From an uncultured Lachnospiraceae bacterium (lineage in GTDB: Bacteria > Bacillota > Clostridia > Lachnospirales > Lachnospiraceae): a stretch of DNA of 39,057 nt. The notes under the pieces were generated by a model. It had not been told where the DNA came from, did not search any database, and saw only the letters and a list, made by a program, of their open reading frames with translations. The stretch is taken from positions 1 to 39,057 of the forward strand of contig CAMORO010000018.1 of assembly GCA_946623875.1 (NCBI GenBank), written 5' to 3'. A program made the translations under genes and the position numbers. This document shows, piece by piece, positions 16,129 to 26,126 of this stretch (positions within the stretch are counted from its first letter, which is position 1; the number at the start of each line of letters is the position of its first letter).

Positions 16129-16155
16129 TTATATGCCTCTTATAATCATACTATT

Positions 16156-17565
<1,410 letters not shown>

Positions 17566-17579
17566 TTAGTTTCTTTATA

Positions 17580-18497
17580 TTAACTGCTGAGCGCCTCTGC
17601 GCCGCCTATGATCTCAGTAAGTTCCTGAGTGATATGACCCTGTCTTGCCCTGTTGTACTGAAGCTCCAGAGTTCCGATCATCTCTTCGGCATTGCTGGTT
17701 GCGGAATCCATTGCCTGCATTCTCGCACCGTTCTCACTGGCTACCGCTTCTATGAGCGCACCATAGATAATGCTTGCCATATACTTGGGGATGATCAGGT
17801 TAAGCGCCTCTGTTTCTTCAGGTTCGTAATTCATCGGCACACTTATCCTTTTTTCATCGGCTGCTTCCGGCGGATCAGATCCCTCAAGCTCAGACGTTCC
17901 GTTGGAAGCGTTGACATCCGCTCTGCTGTTTACATCTACCGGTAACAACCGGAGCAAAGTGGGAACATGGCTGACCGTGTTCTTAAATCCTGTATATGCC
18001 AACCATATTTCTCCTATTTCCTGTGCTTCGTATGCCTTAAGAAGCTCCCCGCTTATCTCCATTGCATCCTTGTACAGCGGTTCATTAACTACCTCTGAGT
18101 AATCAGACTTAATAGTGTATCCACGGCGTTTAAGCACATCCCTGCCCTTCTTTCCCATGGCATACACAAGGATATCATTTCTGTCCCAGTCAGTACCGGT
18201 TACAAGCCTGACGATATTGGAATTGTATCCTCCCGCCAGACCTCTGTTTGATGTTATCACAACAACTGCCTTTTTTTCAGAGGTTCCTTTTATAAGATAC
18301 GGATGATCTGTATTGCCCGTCCTGGCTATTATACGCTTCACGGTATCATACATACAGTTGAAATATGCCTTCGATCGTTCCGCACGTGTTTTGGCTCTCT
18401 GCAGCTTAACCGTTGAGACCAGCTTCATGGCCTTTGTAATCTGCTGTGTACTCTGTATACTGGTCTTACGCCTTTTTATATCTCTCATCGAGGCCAT
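17580..18497 (-). CDS. atpG: ATP synthase F1 subunit gamma
   Basis: The 305-residue central shaft of F1. The conserved N-terminal helix (MASMRDIKRRKTSIQSTQQITKAMKLVSTVKLQ) and C-terminal helix (RMQAMDSATSNAEEMI and YNRARQGHITQELTEIIGGAEAL) are clear. A hydrophilic stretch of roughly 25-30 residues (about 198-228, DVNSRADVNASNGTSELEGSDPPEAADEK) makes it longer than the usual 285 residues. AGGAGAATTAAAT precedes the ATG. The structured repeat at 18521-18654 lies directly upstream and may set its translation level relative to alpha. Confidence 0.96.
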   Translation of the reverse strand: MASMRDIKRRKTSIQSTQQITKAMKLVSTVKLQRAKTRAERSKAYFNCMYDTVKRIIARTGNTDHPYLIKGTSEKKAVVVITSNRGLAGGYNSNIVRLVTGTDWDRNDILVYAMGKKGRDVLKRRGYTIKSDYSEVVNEPLYKDAMEISGELLKAYEAQEIGEIWLAYTGFKNTVSHVPTLLRLLPVDVNSRADVNASNGTSELEGSDPPEAADEKRISVPMNYEPEETEALNLIIPKYMASIIYGALIEAVASENGARMQAMDSATSNAEEMIGTLELQYNRARQGHITQELTEIIGGAEALSS

Positions 18498-18520
18498 ATT
18501 TAATTCTCCTATTTCATGTT

Positions 18521-18654
18521 ACTATTCATAACACGCTCAAAATGCTTCGCATTTTTCGCTGCATCGGATTCATCCGATACATGGATTTTCACCATGTCTC
18601 TTTCGTGCAAGCACGACGATCCATGTTTAAAATCCATGTGCCGTTATGAATAGT
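18521..18654 (-). repeat. Structured 134-bp element between atpA and atpG
   Basis: Read on the minus strand, an outer 12-bp stem ACTATTCATAAC/GTTATGAATAGT (18654-18643 with 18532-18521) encloses three hairpins: CATGGATTTT/AAAATCCATG (18638-18629 with 18589-18580) with an inner TCGTG-CTTG-CACGA (18616-18603); TCGGA-TGAA-TCCGA (18577-18564); and AAAATGC-GAA-GCATTTT (18555-18539). Loops of the CTTG, TGAA and GNA kind are typical of stable RNA hairpins. It fills the gap from the atpA stop, which it overlaps by one base, to just before the atpG ribosome site. A second, partial copy starts the window. No T run follows, so it is not a terminator. Confidence 0.85.
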
Positions 18655-20162
18655 CATTTGACAAACTCTGCCTTGAAATCCTCGATAGCCTTCTTGAGCT
18701 TAGCCTCGGCTTCATCAGACACAACCTTTGTCTCCTTAATGGAAGCCGGAACCTCGGGAATGTTCGTCCTTACATACTCGAAGAAATCATTCTCAAACTC
18801 GACGATCCTTGCCACGGGTATATCAAGCAGATACTTGTTTACCGCAACATAGATGATCATAACCTGATACTCAACCGGCATGGGCTTGTACTGAGGCTGC
18901 TTAAGTATCTCCTTGATACGTTCACCCTGTGCCAGCTTTTCCTTGGTATCGGCATCAAGTTCAGAACCGAACTGCGCAAAAGCGGCAAGTTCTCTGTACT
19001 GTGCAAGCTCTGTACGGATGGGGGCCGATATCTTCTTCATGGCCTTGATCTGAGCGGCACCACCAACCCTCGATACCGACAGTCCGGCATTAACGGCCGG
19101 TCTGAAGCCTGAGTTAAACATCTCAGTCTCAAGATATATCTGTCCGTCTGTAATGGATATTACGTTTGTGGGAATATATGCCGAAACATCACCTGCCTGA
19201 GTCTCTATTATCGGCAGCGCGGTAAGCGAACCTCCGCCGTATTCCTCACTCATCCTGGCTGCACGCTCAAGCAGTCTTGAATGAAGATAGAATACATCAC
19301 CCGGATAAGCCTCACGTCCCGGCGGACGACGAAGCAGCAATGACAGTGTACGGTATGCAACCGCATGCTTGCTCAGGTCATCATAGATAACGAGAACATC
19401 CTCCCCGTTCTCCATCCACTCCTCGCCTATGGCACATCCTGAGTAAGGAGCTATATACTGAAGGGGAGCCATCTCCGATGCAGTGGCTGCAACTACCGTT
19501 GTATATGCCATTGCATTGTATTCCTCAAGAGTTTTTACGATGGAAGCTACGGTGGAAGCCTTCTGTCCTATCGCAACATAGATACACTTAACTCCCTGAC
19601 CCTTCTGATTGATTATTGTATCTATCGCTATCGCGGTCTTACCGGTCTGTCTGTCACCTATGATAAGCTCACGCTGGCCTCTGCCTATCGGGATCATCGA
19701 ATCGATAGCTTTAATACCGGTCTGCAGCGGTGTATCTACCGACTTTCTCGTGATAACACCCGAAGCAACACGTTCAATCTGGCGATATTTATCTGTCTGT
19801 ATCGGACCCTTGCCGTCGATCGGCTGACCAAGAGCATTTACAACACGTCCGAGCATTGCATCGCCGACCGGGACCTCAACAACACGTCCCGTTGTCTTAA
19901 CGGTATCACCTTCGTTTATGTTCCTGTCCGCGCCAAGCAGAACCGCACCGACATTGTCTTCCTCAAGGTTAAGCACCATGCCGAACACTCCGCCCGGGAA
20001 TTCAAGAAGTTCATTCATCATTGCCTTCTCGAGTCCGTGAACACGTGCGATACCGTCTGCAACCTGAATTACGGTACCTACTTCGGATACCTCCAGTTCA
20101 CCGGCATATCTCTTAATCTGATCCTTAATTACAGAACTTATTTCTTCCGGTCTTAAATTCAT
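18654..20162 (-). CDS. atpA: ATP synthase F1 subunit alpha
   Basis: The 502-residue non-catalytic nucleotide-binding subunit of F1. The P-loop GDRQTGKT is at 169-176, [25 protein letters not shown] is intact, and the C-terminal helical domain is complete. The length is normal. It follows atpH by 73 bases. Its stop codon touches the structured repeat that separates it from atpG. Confidence 0.98.
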   Translation of the reverse strand: MNLRPEEISSVIKDQIKRYAGELEVSEVGTVIQVADGIARVHGLEKAMMNELLEFPGGVFGMVLNLEEDNVGAVLLGADRNINEGDTVKTTGRVVEVPVGDAMLGRVVNALGQPIDGKGPIQTDKYRQIERVASGVITRKSVDTPLQTGIKAIDSMIPIGRGQRELIIGDRQTGKTAIAIDTIINQKGQGVKCIYVAIGQKASTVASIVKTLEEYNAMAYTTVVAATASEMAPLQYIAPYSGCAIGEEWMENGEDVLVIYDDLSKHAVAYRTLSLLLRRPPGREAYPGDVFYLHSRLLERAARMSEEYGGGSLTALPIIETQAGDVSAYIPTNVISITDGQIYLETEMFNSGFRPAVNAGLSVSRVGGAAQIKAMKKISAPIRTELAQYRELAAFAQFGSELDADTKEKLAQGERIKEILKQPQYKPMPVEYQVMIIYVAVNKYLLDIPVARIVEFENDFFEYVRTNIPEVPASIKETKVVSDEAEAKLKKAIEDFKAEFVK

Positions 20163-20235
20163 GGATCTGTACGCACCTTTCTATGTTTCTATTGTCGCAG
20201 AGCCCCGGCTTAGTCCGAAGCGCCCTGCAATTCAA

Positions 20236-20781
20236 TTACAACTGTATTGAGACAAGCTCCTTCTTTAATCCCTCAAGCTTGTTCTTTATGCTTGAATCCA
20301 CTACCCTGTCACCTATCCTTATCACCATTCCTCCGATAAGGGATTCATCAATATCGTAATTGATCTCCATTGACACATAGCCGGTAGTATCAAGAAGCTT
20401 TCTCTTAACAGCCTCTTTCTGGCTGTCAGACAGCTTAAGAGGTGTTGTTACATAAGCGATTCCTATCTTCTTATGTTCCTTCACCTTAAGTATAAAATAT
20501 TCAAGTATCGAATCTATCTCAGCATATCTTCTGTTGGTTACGATAATCCTCAGGAAGCCGGTGAACTCGTCACTCAAACGTCCCTTAAACACAGATTCGA
20601 CTATCTGCTCCTTATCCTCCCGAAGGATCTTGGGATGATTCATAAGCCTTGAAAAATCAGGATTGTCCTTAAGTATCTGCTGCACTGCATAAGCTTCGTC
20701 ATAGAGGTTGTCCAGAGTACCGTCCTCTATTCCCGTCTCAAACAATGCATCCGCATAGGTGGCCGATACTAGCTTTGCCAT
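20236..20781 (-). CDS. atpH: ATP synthase F1 subunit delta
   Basis: The 181-residue peripheral-stalk subunit (OSCP) linking b to F1. It has the typical N-terminal helical domain (YADALFETGIEDGTLDNLYDEAYAVQQIL, then FSRLMNHPKI) and the C-terminal IGGMVIRIGDRVVDSSIKNKLEGLKKEL signature. The start lies inside the end of atpF (13-base overlap), so the two stalk subunits are translationally coupled. Confidence 0.96.
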   Translation of the reverse strand: MAKLVSATYADALFETGIEDGTLDNLYDEAYAVQQILKDNPDFSRLMNHPKILREDKEQIVESVFKGRLSDEFTGFLRIIVTNRRYAEIDSILEYFILKVKEHKKIGIAYVTTPLKLSDSQKEAVKRKLLDTTGYVSMEINYDIDESLIGGMVIRIGDRVVDSSIKNKLEGLKKELVSIQL

Positions 20782-21284
20782 GTCTTATCACCTACTTCTC
20801 TAAGCGTCTCTTCCACAAGAGCATCCTGTACAGTGGTATCCATCCTGCCGCCTACAACCTTACCCGCCATCAGTGATGCGATCTCGATCATTTCCTTTTT
20901 GATCTCATCCCTGGCCTTCTCTTTCTCAAGCTCAGCCTCGACATGAGCCTGCTTAATGATCCTGGCAGCCTCTTCCTTGGCTTCGGCTATGATATGATTC
21001 TCATTGGTTGTTGCACGTTTCCTTGCATCGGAAAGTATCTCCTCGGCTTCAGCACCGACATTCTTAAGCCTGTCTTCATATTCAGCCTTAAGAGCACCAG
21101 CATCTTCCTTGTCCTTTCTGGCCGTGTCTATATCATTCTGTATCTTTTCCCTGCGCTTCTTAAGCATCTCATGCACGGGATCAAACAGAAGATAGGACAG
21201 CAGCATGAACAGAAAGAATACCGAAACCGCAGTCAGGACCGCATCGTGCAGCAGTTGGAAATCAAGATTAAATAATCTTTCCAT
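20769..21284 (-). CDS. atpF: ATP synthase F0 subunit b
   Basis: The 171-residue stator subunit. One membrane helix lies at about 10-32 (LHDAVLTAVSVFFLFMLLSYL), followed by LFDPVHEMLKKRREKI and a long charged coiled coil to the C-terminus. The length and layout are normal. It follows atpE by 38 bases and overlaps atpH by 13. Confidence 0.96.
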   Translation of the reverse strand: MERLFNLDFQLLHDAVLTAVSVFFLFMLLSYLLFDPVHEMLKKRREKIQNDIDTARKDKEDAGALKAEYEDRLKNVGAEAEEILSDARKRATTNENHIIAEAKEEAARIIKQAHVEAELEKEKARDEIKKEMIEIASLMAGKVVGGRMDTTVQDALVEETLREVGDKTWQS

Positions 21285-21322
21285 CCAATTATTTGCCTCC
21301 TTCCGGTAATTATCATCTTATC

Positions 21323-21622
<300 letters not shown>

Positions 21623-21664
21623 CTATTCAAAACCGGCTTAAGACAATGCTTCGCCGTTTTGGAT

Positions 21665-22402
21665 TCAACCTTCACCGATGGCATCCGATACATATGTCAT
21701 CGTCAGCATGCAGAATACGTATGTCTGGATAGCTCCGCTGAAAAGATCAAAATAAACATGAAGCACAGCCGGAATACCTATCTTGACAAAAACAGGCAGC
21801 AGTCCGTAATACAGTGCCATCATGACGGTGCCCGATAATACATTCGCAAAAAGACGGAGGGACAAAGAAACAGGTACCGCAAAATCACCTATCAGGTTGA
21901 TCGGAAGCCAGAAAACCCAGGGATCACACAGACCCTTTATAACTCCGCTCACCTTCTGGTGCTTGAACTTGTTAAATGTAATAAGACTGAATGTTATAAC
22001 ACCCAGTGGAAATGTTACACCATAATCGGCTGTCGGCGGACGAAGTCCGAACAGTCCGGATATATTACTGATAAAGATAAAGAAAAACAGAGTAAGGATA
22101 TAATTAACGAACTTGGATGCATTCTTTCCCATTGTGCTGTTGATAACACCGTCAAGAAAATCCATCAGCAGTTCAACAATGTTAAGAAACATTCCCGGCG
22201 CTTCATCCTCGTTTGCTTTCTTGACAGCCTTGCCGGCTATCGCCGCAAATACTACAAGAAGAAGCATTACAATAAGTGTACATACATGGGTTGTCGTGAT
22301 CCAGACCTCATGCCCGAAGCAATTATACGAGAAGATCCCCTTGATCATGAAATCAACATTGCCGGATAAAAGAAGTGTGTAATTACCCATCTGAAGTTTC
22401 AC
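21665..22402 (-). CDS. atpB: ATP synthase F0 subunit a
   Basis: The 245-residue channel subunit of F0. Several membrane helices are present and the essential arginine is R183 in SLSLRLFANVLSG, with FTVPLI-like substitution DFAVPVSL just before it. The end YVSDAIGEG is typical. Its start overlaps the end of atpI by 20 bases. Confidence 0.95.
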   Translation of the reverse strand: MKLQMGNYTLLLSGNVDFMIKGIFSYNCFGHEVWITTTHVCTLIVMLLLVVFAAIAGKAVKKANEDEAPGMFLNIVELLMDFLDGVINSTMGKNASKFVNYILTLFFFIFISNISGLFGLRPPTADYGVTFPLGVITFSLITFNKFKHQKVSGVIKGLCDPWVFWLPINLIGDFAVPVSLSLRLFANVLSGTVMMALYYGLLPVFVKIGIPAVLHVYFDLFSGAIQTYVFCMLTMTYVSDAIGEG

Positions 22403-22802
22403 CTTCCTTATGAATTATCTTTTCTGTCACTTTATGAGTAAAAGGCTGCAGATAAGCTCCTATCTTAAGCCCCATTATTCCCGCAATATATGTAAGCGGA
22501 TTACCTAACTTAAGAAACTGTACCGCAAGAAGCGCCCCGCAGATCACCAGATACCGCAATGAAGATTTCTTCTGAAGATACGCCTTCGCACTCTTCTCAT
22601 CAAGATCAACCGCGACATCAATGGTATCCGCCATATTGGCCGCCACGAGGATGCATACGATAAGTCCCGCCGCAAGTCCCATGGAATGGTACAGCCTTCT
22701 CTGCGTAAAGATCAGCAGCGGTATTTCAAAAAAAGCACAATACATAACAGCTCCGGCTATCAGTTCCCAAAGCGTCCTGTTACTTCGAAGCTGATGTAAC
22801 AT
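22383..22802 (-). CDS. atpI: ATP synthase subunit I (AtpI-like) protein
   Basis: A protein of about 139 residues with four hydrophobic segments (about 14-32, 42-58, 82-98, 104-122) and a charged C-terminus, the pattern of ATP synthase subunit I, which helps assemble the c ring. ATG at 22802 is chosen because GGGGGA lies 6 bases before it; an upstream ATG at 22829 would add nine residues. The gene overlaps atpZ and atpB on its two sides. Sequence identity with known AtpI is weak by eye; position and topology carry the call. Confidence 0.82.
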   Translation of the reverse strand: MLHQLRSNRTLWELIAGAVMYCAFFEIPLLIFTQRRLYHSMGLAAGLIVCILVAANMADTIDVAVDLDEKSAKAYLQKKSSLRYLVICGALLAVQFLKLGNPLTYIAGIMGLKIGAYLQPFTHKVTEKIIHKEGETSDG

Positions 22803-23088
22803 CACTGTCCCCCGTATCCTGTAAGTCATGCTTACCTTTACCGGATCTTAAAACCCTGACCTCGTCATGTACAGGCGGTCTGTCAAATATCTGCTTCGCA
22901 AATATATACACATTCCGCGCGCCTGCTGCCGCGCCTAAGAAAAAAAGGATGATAACCAGAAAGGATGTGTGAAAAAACCTGTCAAGACCAATGCCTAAGA
23001 AGGTGCATATCACGATCGGGACCAGCATATTGATCCCAAACTGCAATATCTGTGTTAAAGAACGGTATACTCCTTTATCATAATTCAC
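22780..23088 (-). CDS. atpZ: AtpZ-type small F0F1-ATPase subunit
   Basis: A protein of about 102 residues with two membrane helices (about 16-32 and 42-60) separated by GLDRFFHTS, matching the AtpZ/AtpI family, small proteins at the head of F-type operons linked to ring assembly or Mg2+ uptake. I take GTG at 23088 as the start because AAAGG lies 8 bases before it; a TTG at 23124 would add a poorly supported 12 residues. It is the first gene of the operon and its end overlaps atpI by about 23 bases. Confidence 0.82.
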   Translation of the reverse strand: MNYDKGVYRSLTQILQFGINMLVPIVICTFLGIGLDRFFHTSFLVIILFFLGAAAGARNVYIFAKQIFDRPPVHDEVRVLRSGKGKHDLQDTGDSDVTSASK

Positions 23089-23139
23089 AACTGTTACCTT
23101 TCGTCCGCAAAGTATTGCCTTCAAATGATTATCGCTATA

Positions 23140-23168
23140 AATATACCAATTTTTTCACCAAATGTCTA
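23140..23168 (-). promoter_or_regulatory. Sigma-A promoter of the ATP synthase operon
   Basis: The minus strand reads TAGACA (23168-23163), a 17-base spacer, then TATATT (23145-23140) with an extended TG. It lies about 45 bases before the atpZ GTG start. No other strong promoter was found inside the ten-gene run. Confidence 0.75.
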
Positions 23169-23270
23169 TATTTTTGATATGTACTTTTATAAATACACAG
23201 ATTTACAGAATACAGCTTCCCAAATCCGTCACTAAATTCCGGACAGACCGGTTCTGTTTTCAGGAATGGT

Positions 23271-23286
23271 TTCTGAATAGTTACAA
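23271..23286 (+). repeat. 16-base tail of the structured repeat
   Basis: TTCTGAATAGTTACAA is identical to bases 72-87, the tail of the structured repeat copy at the window start. The two hairpins of that repeat are not clearly present here, though short CCGG/CCGG and CTG/CAG pairs precede it. It may be a decayed copy; chance cannot be excluded. Confidence 0.4.
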
Positions 23287-23312
23287 CATTTTAAAAATAT
23301 CGCAATAAATGT

Positions 23313-23341
23313 TAGACAATCCCACTCTGTACTGTTATACT
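23313..23341 (+). promoter_or_regulatory. Sigma-A promoter for the DUF402 gene
   Basis: TAGACA (23313-23318), 17 bases, then TATACT (23336-23341) with an extended TG. It lies 33 bases before the ATG at 23374, and an AAGGAGG site stands in between. Confidence 0.75.
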
Positions 23342-23373
23342 TACAGAAAACAGTCCCTATAAGGAGGTTCTTA

Positions 23374-23862
23374 ATGGATAAACCGGTATTCTACAGAAAA
23401 AGGATCATCCCCGAAGAGTGTGTTCTCTTAAAGGATGATGAGATCCTGACCATGAATGATGACTATATCATCACGAAATGGAACACTCTGCATCCCAAGA
23501 AGAATCTCCACCACGGCTATTCGTGTTACTTCCTGAAGGAAGGATACAAGGTAAGTAAATTCCTTAAGGAAGACAATTCCCTGCTGTACTGGTACTGTGA
23601 TATCATAAAGACCGATCACGACAGCACAACCAATACCTATGTATTCACCGATCTTCTTGCCGATGTCATCATGTTCCCCGATGGCTTCGTCAAGGTCGTT
23701 GACATCGATGAGATCGCGATCGCACTGAGAAAAGACAAGCTTCCAACCGAGGACATAATCGCACTTCTGACAAGCCTGGACAAGCTGCTCAAGATCGTAT
23801 ACAGTGAGGATTTCGAACGCTATAAACACATGATCAATGAATTCGCACTCAACGATCAGTAG
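23374..23862 (+). CDS. DUF402 domain protein
   Basis: A 162-residue cytosolic protein covering the DUF402 domain. The family core is visible: WYCDIIKTDHDS, YVFTDLLADVIMFPDGFVKVVDIDE, with its metal-ligand-like aspartates and tyrosine, and the C-terminal helical LDKLLKIVY. DUF402 includes nucleoside tri/diphosphatases of the Ntdp type and phosphohydrolases such as FomD, so a phosphohydrolase role is plausible. It is a single plus-strand gene whose end overlaps sleB, on the opposite strand, by 7 bases with no terminator between. Confidence 0.87.
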   Translation: MDKPVFYRKRIIPEECVLLKDDEILTMNDDYIITKWNTLHPKKNLHHGYSCYFLKEGYKVSKFLKEDNSLLYWYCDIIKTDHDSTTNTYVFTDLLADVIMFPDGFVKVVDIDEIAIALRKDKLPTEDIIALLTSLDKLLKIVYSEDFERYKHMINEFALNDQ

Positions 23863-25031
23863 AAAACATGACCGCCGATGATTATGCCCTGTATCTGCGG
23901 GATCTTGGTCCGAAAGTACAGACAGTTACCTACAGGCTGTGCTCCTGCCATGGCTTCATCGGCCGCACGGTAACATGATTCCGTAGCACCAAGCGATAAC
24001 CGGGTTGCGAGGCGGCCGCTCCTTGCGGGAGTGAACTGACCCTTCTGATATATGACTCCGACCATGGTATTGGGATATGCCGCACTTCTCATACGGTTGA
24101 TAACAACCGAACCTACGGCCACCTGTCCGGTATACGGCTCCCCACCCGCTTCACAGTATATAAGGCAGGCCAGAAGTTCCCTGTCACTTACATCAAAGCC
24201 CAGATCCGCCGCATTACTCCATGACATCGAATTGGCCTTCGCTATCATGGCCTTTTCTTCTTCAAGCTGTTTGTTAAGAGCGGCAAGATTGGCTTCCTGT
24301 ATCTTCAGTTCATCTTCATAGGCCTTTTGTTCGATCTCCGCGGCACTGATGGCACCGCTGGTTGCAGCTATGGTTCCCGAAGTCGAATTAACGAGTGTAC
24401 TCACCTTATTCTTCTCAGCCTTCGAATCATCGTACAGTTCGTTAAGCTGCTCAACCTCTTCGCTTAACACCTTTTCCTTTTCTTCAATGGTCCGACGCTG
24501 ATTGGCAAGAACATCAAACATACCCTGATCGTATTCCTCAATCTTGCTTATATACTGAGCCTTATTAAGAAAATCGGCATAGTTGGAAGTCTTTAAAAAA
24601 GTCTCAAACAAAGACGGATTACCTCTTTCGTAAACCGCCTTAAGATGTCGCTTCATCAGTTCATACTGCCGTTTTTCATCTATCTTTGCCGCTTCTATAT
24701 CAAGCTTGGTCTGAACTATCTCTGTTTCCTTATCCCTGATGCGTTCCTCGATCTTATCCAGATTGTCGCTTATCTGTTCAAGTTCACCGTTGAGCTTGTT
24801 AAGATAATCCTGGAGCTGCTGTTTGGTATCCTCAAGATCCTCTCTCTTCTCATCAACAGCCTTCTTCTGCTCCTCGGTCTCCTTCTTAAGCTCTTCAGCC
24901 TTTTTAATCTTCTCTGAGGTCGTCTCTCCCGCCACATCGGTCGTACACAGACCAAACACAAGGGACAATACAACAAATCCGCATATGAACCTGTGTATTC
25001 TTTTTCCTTTTACCGGATCAACTGTTCTCAC
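23856..25031 (-). CDS. Secreted cell wall hydrolase, SleB type with coiled coil
   Basis: A 391-residue exported protein. A signal peptide (about 11-35: RIHRFICGFVVLSLVFGLCTT) is followed by a long coiled coil (about 37-265) like that of PcsB and CwlO, with a conserved-looking NPSLFETFLKTSNYADFLNK segment. The C-terminus (about 280-391) is a SleB/Hydrolase_2 domain with the catalytic glutamate E294 in YCEAGGEPYTGQVAVGSVVINR. SleB domains are lytic transglycosylases of cortex or cell wall peptidoglycan. The coiled coil suggests control by a membrane partner such as FtsEX. The GTG start overlaps the comEB stop (GTGA). Confidence 0.88.
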   Translation of the reverse strand: MRTVDPVKGKRIHRFICGFVVLSLVFGLCTTDVAGETTSEKIKKAEELKKETEEQKKAVDEKREDLEDTKQQLQDYLNKLNGELEQISDNLDKIEERIRDKETEIVQTKLDIEAAKIDEKRQYELMKRHLKAVYERGNPSLFETFLKTSNYADFLNKAQYISKIEEYDQGMFDVLANQRRTIEEKEKVLSEEVEQLNELYDDSKAEKNKVSTLVNSTSGTIAATSGAISAAEIEQKAYEDELKIQEANLAALNKQLEEEKAMIAKANSMSWSNAADLGFDVSDRELLACLIYCEAGGEPYTGQVAVGSVVINRMRSAAYPNTMVGVIYQKGQFTPARSGRLATRLSLGATESCYRAADEAMAGAQPVGNCLYFRTKIPQIQGIIIGGHVFY

Positions 25032-25516
25032 AGTGTGAGTTCAACCTTTCTGTCTGTGTGTTTATACTGATAATACCGCACACCGGCAGCATCCAGCATC
25101 CTTCTTGATGCAATGGTGCTTGGTTCATTCTCGTACTTATTGCAGTCGTATACTATGGTCTTGATACCCGCCTGAATAATGGCCTTGGCACATTCATTGC
25201 ACGGGAACAGCGTAACATACAGCTTGGCTCCGTCAAGCGTTCCCCCACCCCTGTAATTCAGTATGGCATTCAGTTCGCTGTGGGTTGTGTAGAAATACTT
25301 ATTGTTAAGCGGATCACCTACCCTGCACCATGGGAAATCATCATCCGAGCATCCCTTCGGAAAACCGTTATATCCCATGGACAGTATCTTGTTATCTTCA
25401 CTCACTATACATGCACCGACCTGCGTATTCGGATCCTTGGACCGCATCCCGGACAATATGGCAACTCCCATGAAATATTCATCCCATGAGATGTAATCCT
25501 CTCTCTTATCACTCAT
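25028..25516 (-). CDS. comEB: dCMP deaminase (ComEB type)
   Basis: A 162-residue zinc enzyme that turns dCMP into dUMP for dTMP synthesis. The zinc and proton-shuttle residues are H79 and E81 in THSELNAIL and C106 and C109 in PCNECAKAI. The N-terminal WDEYFMGVAILSGMRSKDPNTQVGA is typical. It lies between rpiB and the cell wall hydrolase gene; the order tsaC-rpiB-dCMP deaminase near an atp operon is also seen in other Firmicutes. The competence name is only by homology. Confidence 0.93.
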   Translation of the reverse strand: MSDKREDYISWDEYFMGVAILSGMRSKDPNTQVGACIVSEDNKILSMGYNGFPKGCSDDDFPWCRVGDPLNNKYFYTTHSELNAILNYRGGGTLDGAKLYVTLFPCNECAKAIIQAGIKTIVYDCNKYENEPSTIASRRMLDAAGVRYYQYKHTDRKVELTL

Positions 25517-25580
25517 AACATCCCACCTCTGATCATATTTTCACTGATCGCACGATTTATTCATAGTGTAACGGTACACC

Positions 25581-26030
25581 CTATCCGCGTTCATTCTCAA
25601 TCTCAGCCACCTGCGACAGACGGCGGACATGCTTCTCCTCGCCCGAGAACTCAGTGGAAAAGAATATATCTACAATGTCAAGCGCAAGATTGGGGCCTAT
25701 AACACCACCTCCGAGAGCAAGTACATTTGCATCATTGTGCATCCTTGTAAGCTTCGCACTGGTACAGTCATTGCAGAGTGCAGCCCTTATGCCCTTCACT
25801 TTGTTTGCAACTATGGAAATGCCTATACCGGTTGTGCATAGAACTATACCCTTGTCACACTCCCCGCTTGCTACCGCTTCGGCAGTTGCCTTACCTATTG
25901 CGGGATAATCGATCGAATTCCTGTCATAGCTTCCGAAATCCTTAATCTCATGTCCCTGTTCCTTAAGGTGCTCCATGATAAGCAGCTTCATATCAAAAGC
26001 GCCGTGATCACATCCAATAGCTATCTTCAT
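25581..26030 (-). CDS. rpiB: Ribose 5-phosphate isomerase B
   Basis: A 149-residue isomerase interconverting ribose 5-phosphate and ribulose 5-phosphate in the pentose phosphate pathway. D8 and H9 in GCDHGAF, the catalytic C65 in GIVLCTTGIGISIVANK and H98 in RMHNDANVLALGG are intact. The start is set at ATG 26030 because AAGGAGAAGG lies just before it and MKIAIGCDHGA is the family's N-terminus; an upstream ATG would add twelve poorly coded residues. The related sugar-phosphate isomerase LacB/AlsB family is less likely from these motifs. Ribose 5-phosphate feeds Prs. Confidence 0.93.
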   Translation of the reverse strand: MKIAIGCDHGAFDMKLLIMEHLKEQGHEIKDFGSYDRNSIDYPAIGKATAEAVASGECDKGIVLCTTGIGISIVANKVKGIRAALCNDCTSAKLTRMHNDANVLALGGGVIGPNLALDIVDIFFSTEFSGEEKHVRRLSQVAEIENERG

Positions 26031-26126
26031 TGTCCTTCTCCTTGTAAATTTATTATTGTGCAACATACCACAGTTATATACAATCCTAAATCATGAGACG
26101 TATCCTTGCAAGCAAAAAAATAACCT

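Noticed and set aside
18521-18654. Rho-independent terminator or transposon (MITE) in the atp operon
   Set aside because: There is no T run, so termination is unlikely. There is no evident target duplication around the outer repeats, although a small mobile origin cannot be fully excluded.
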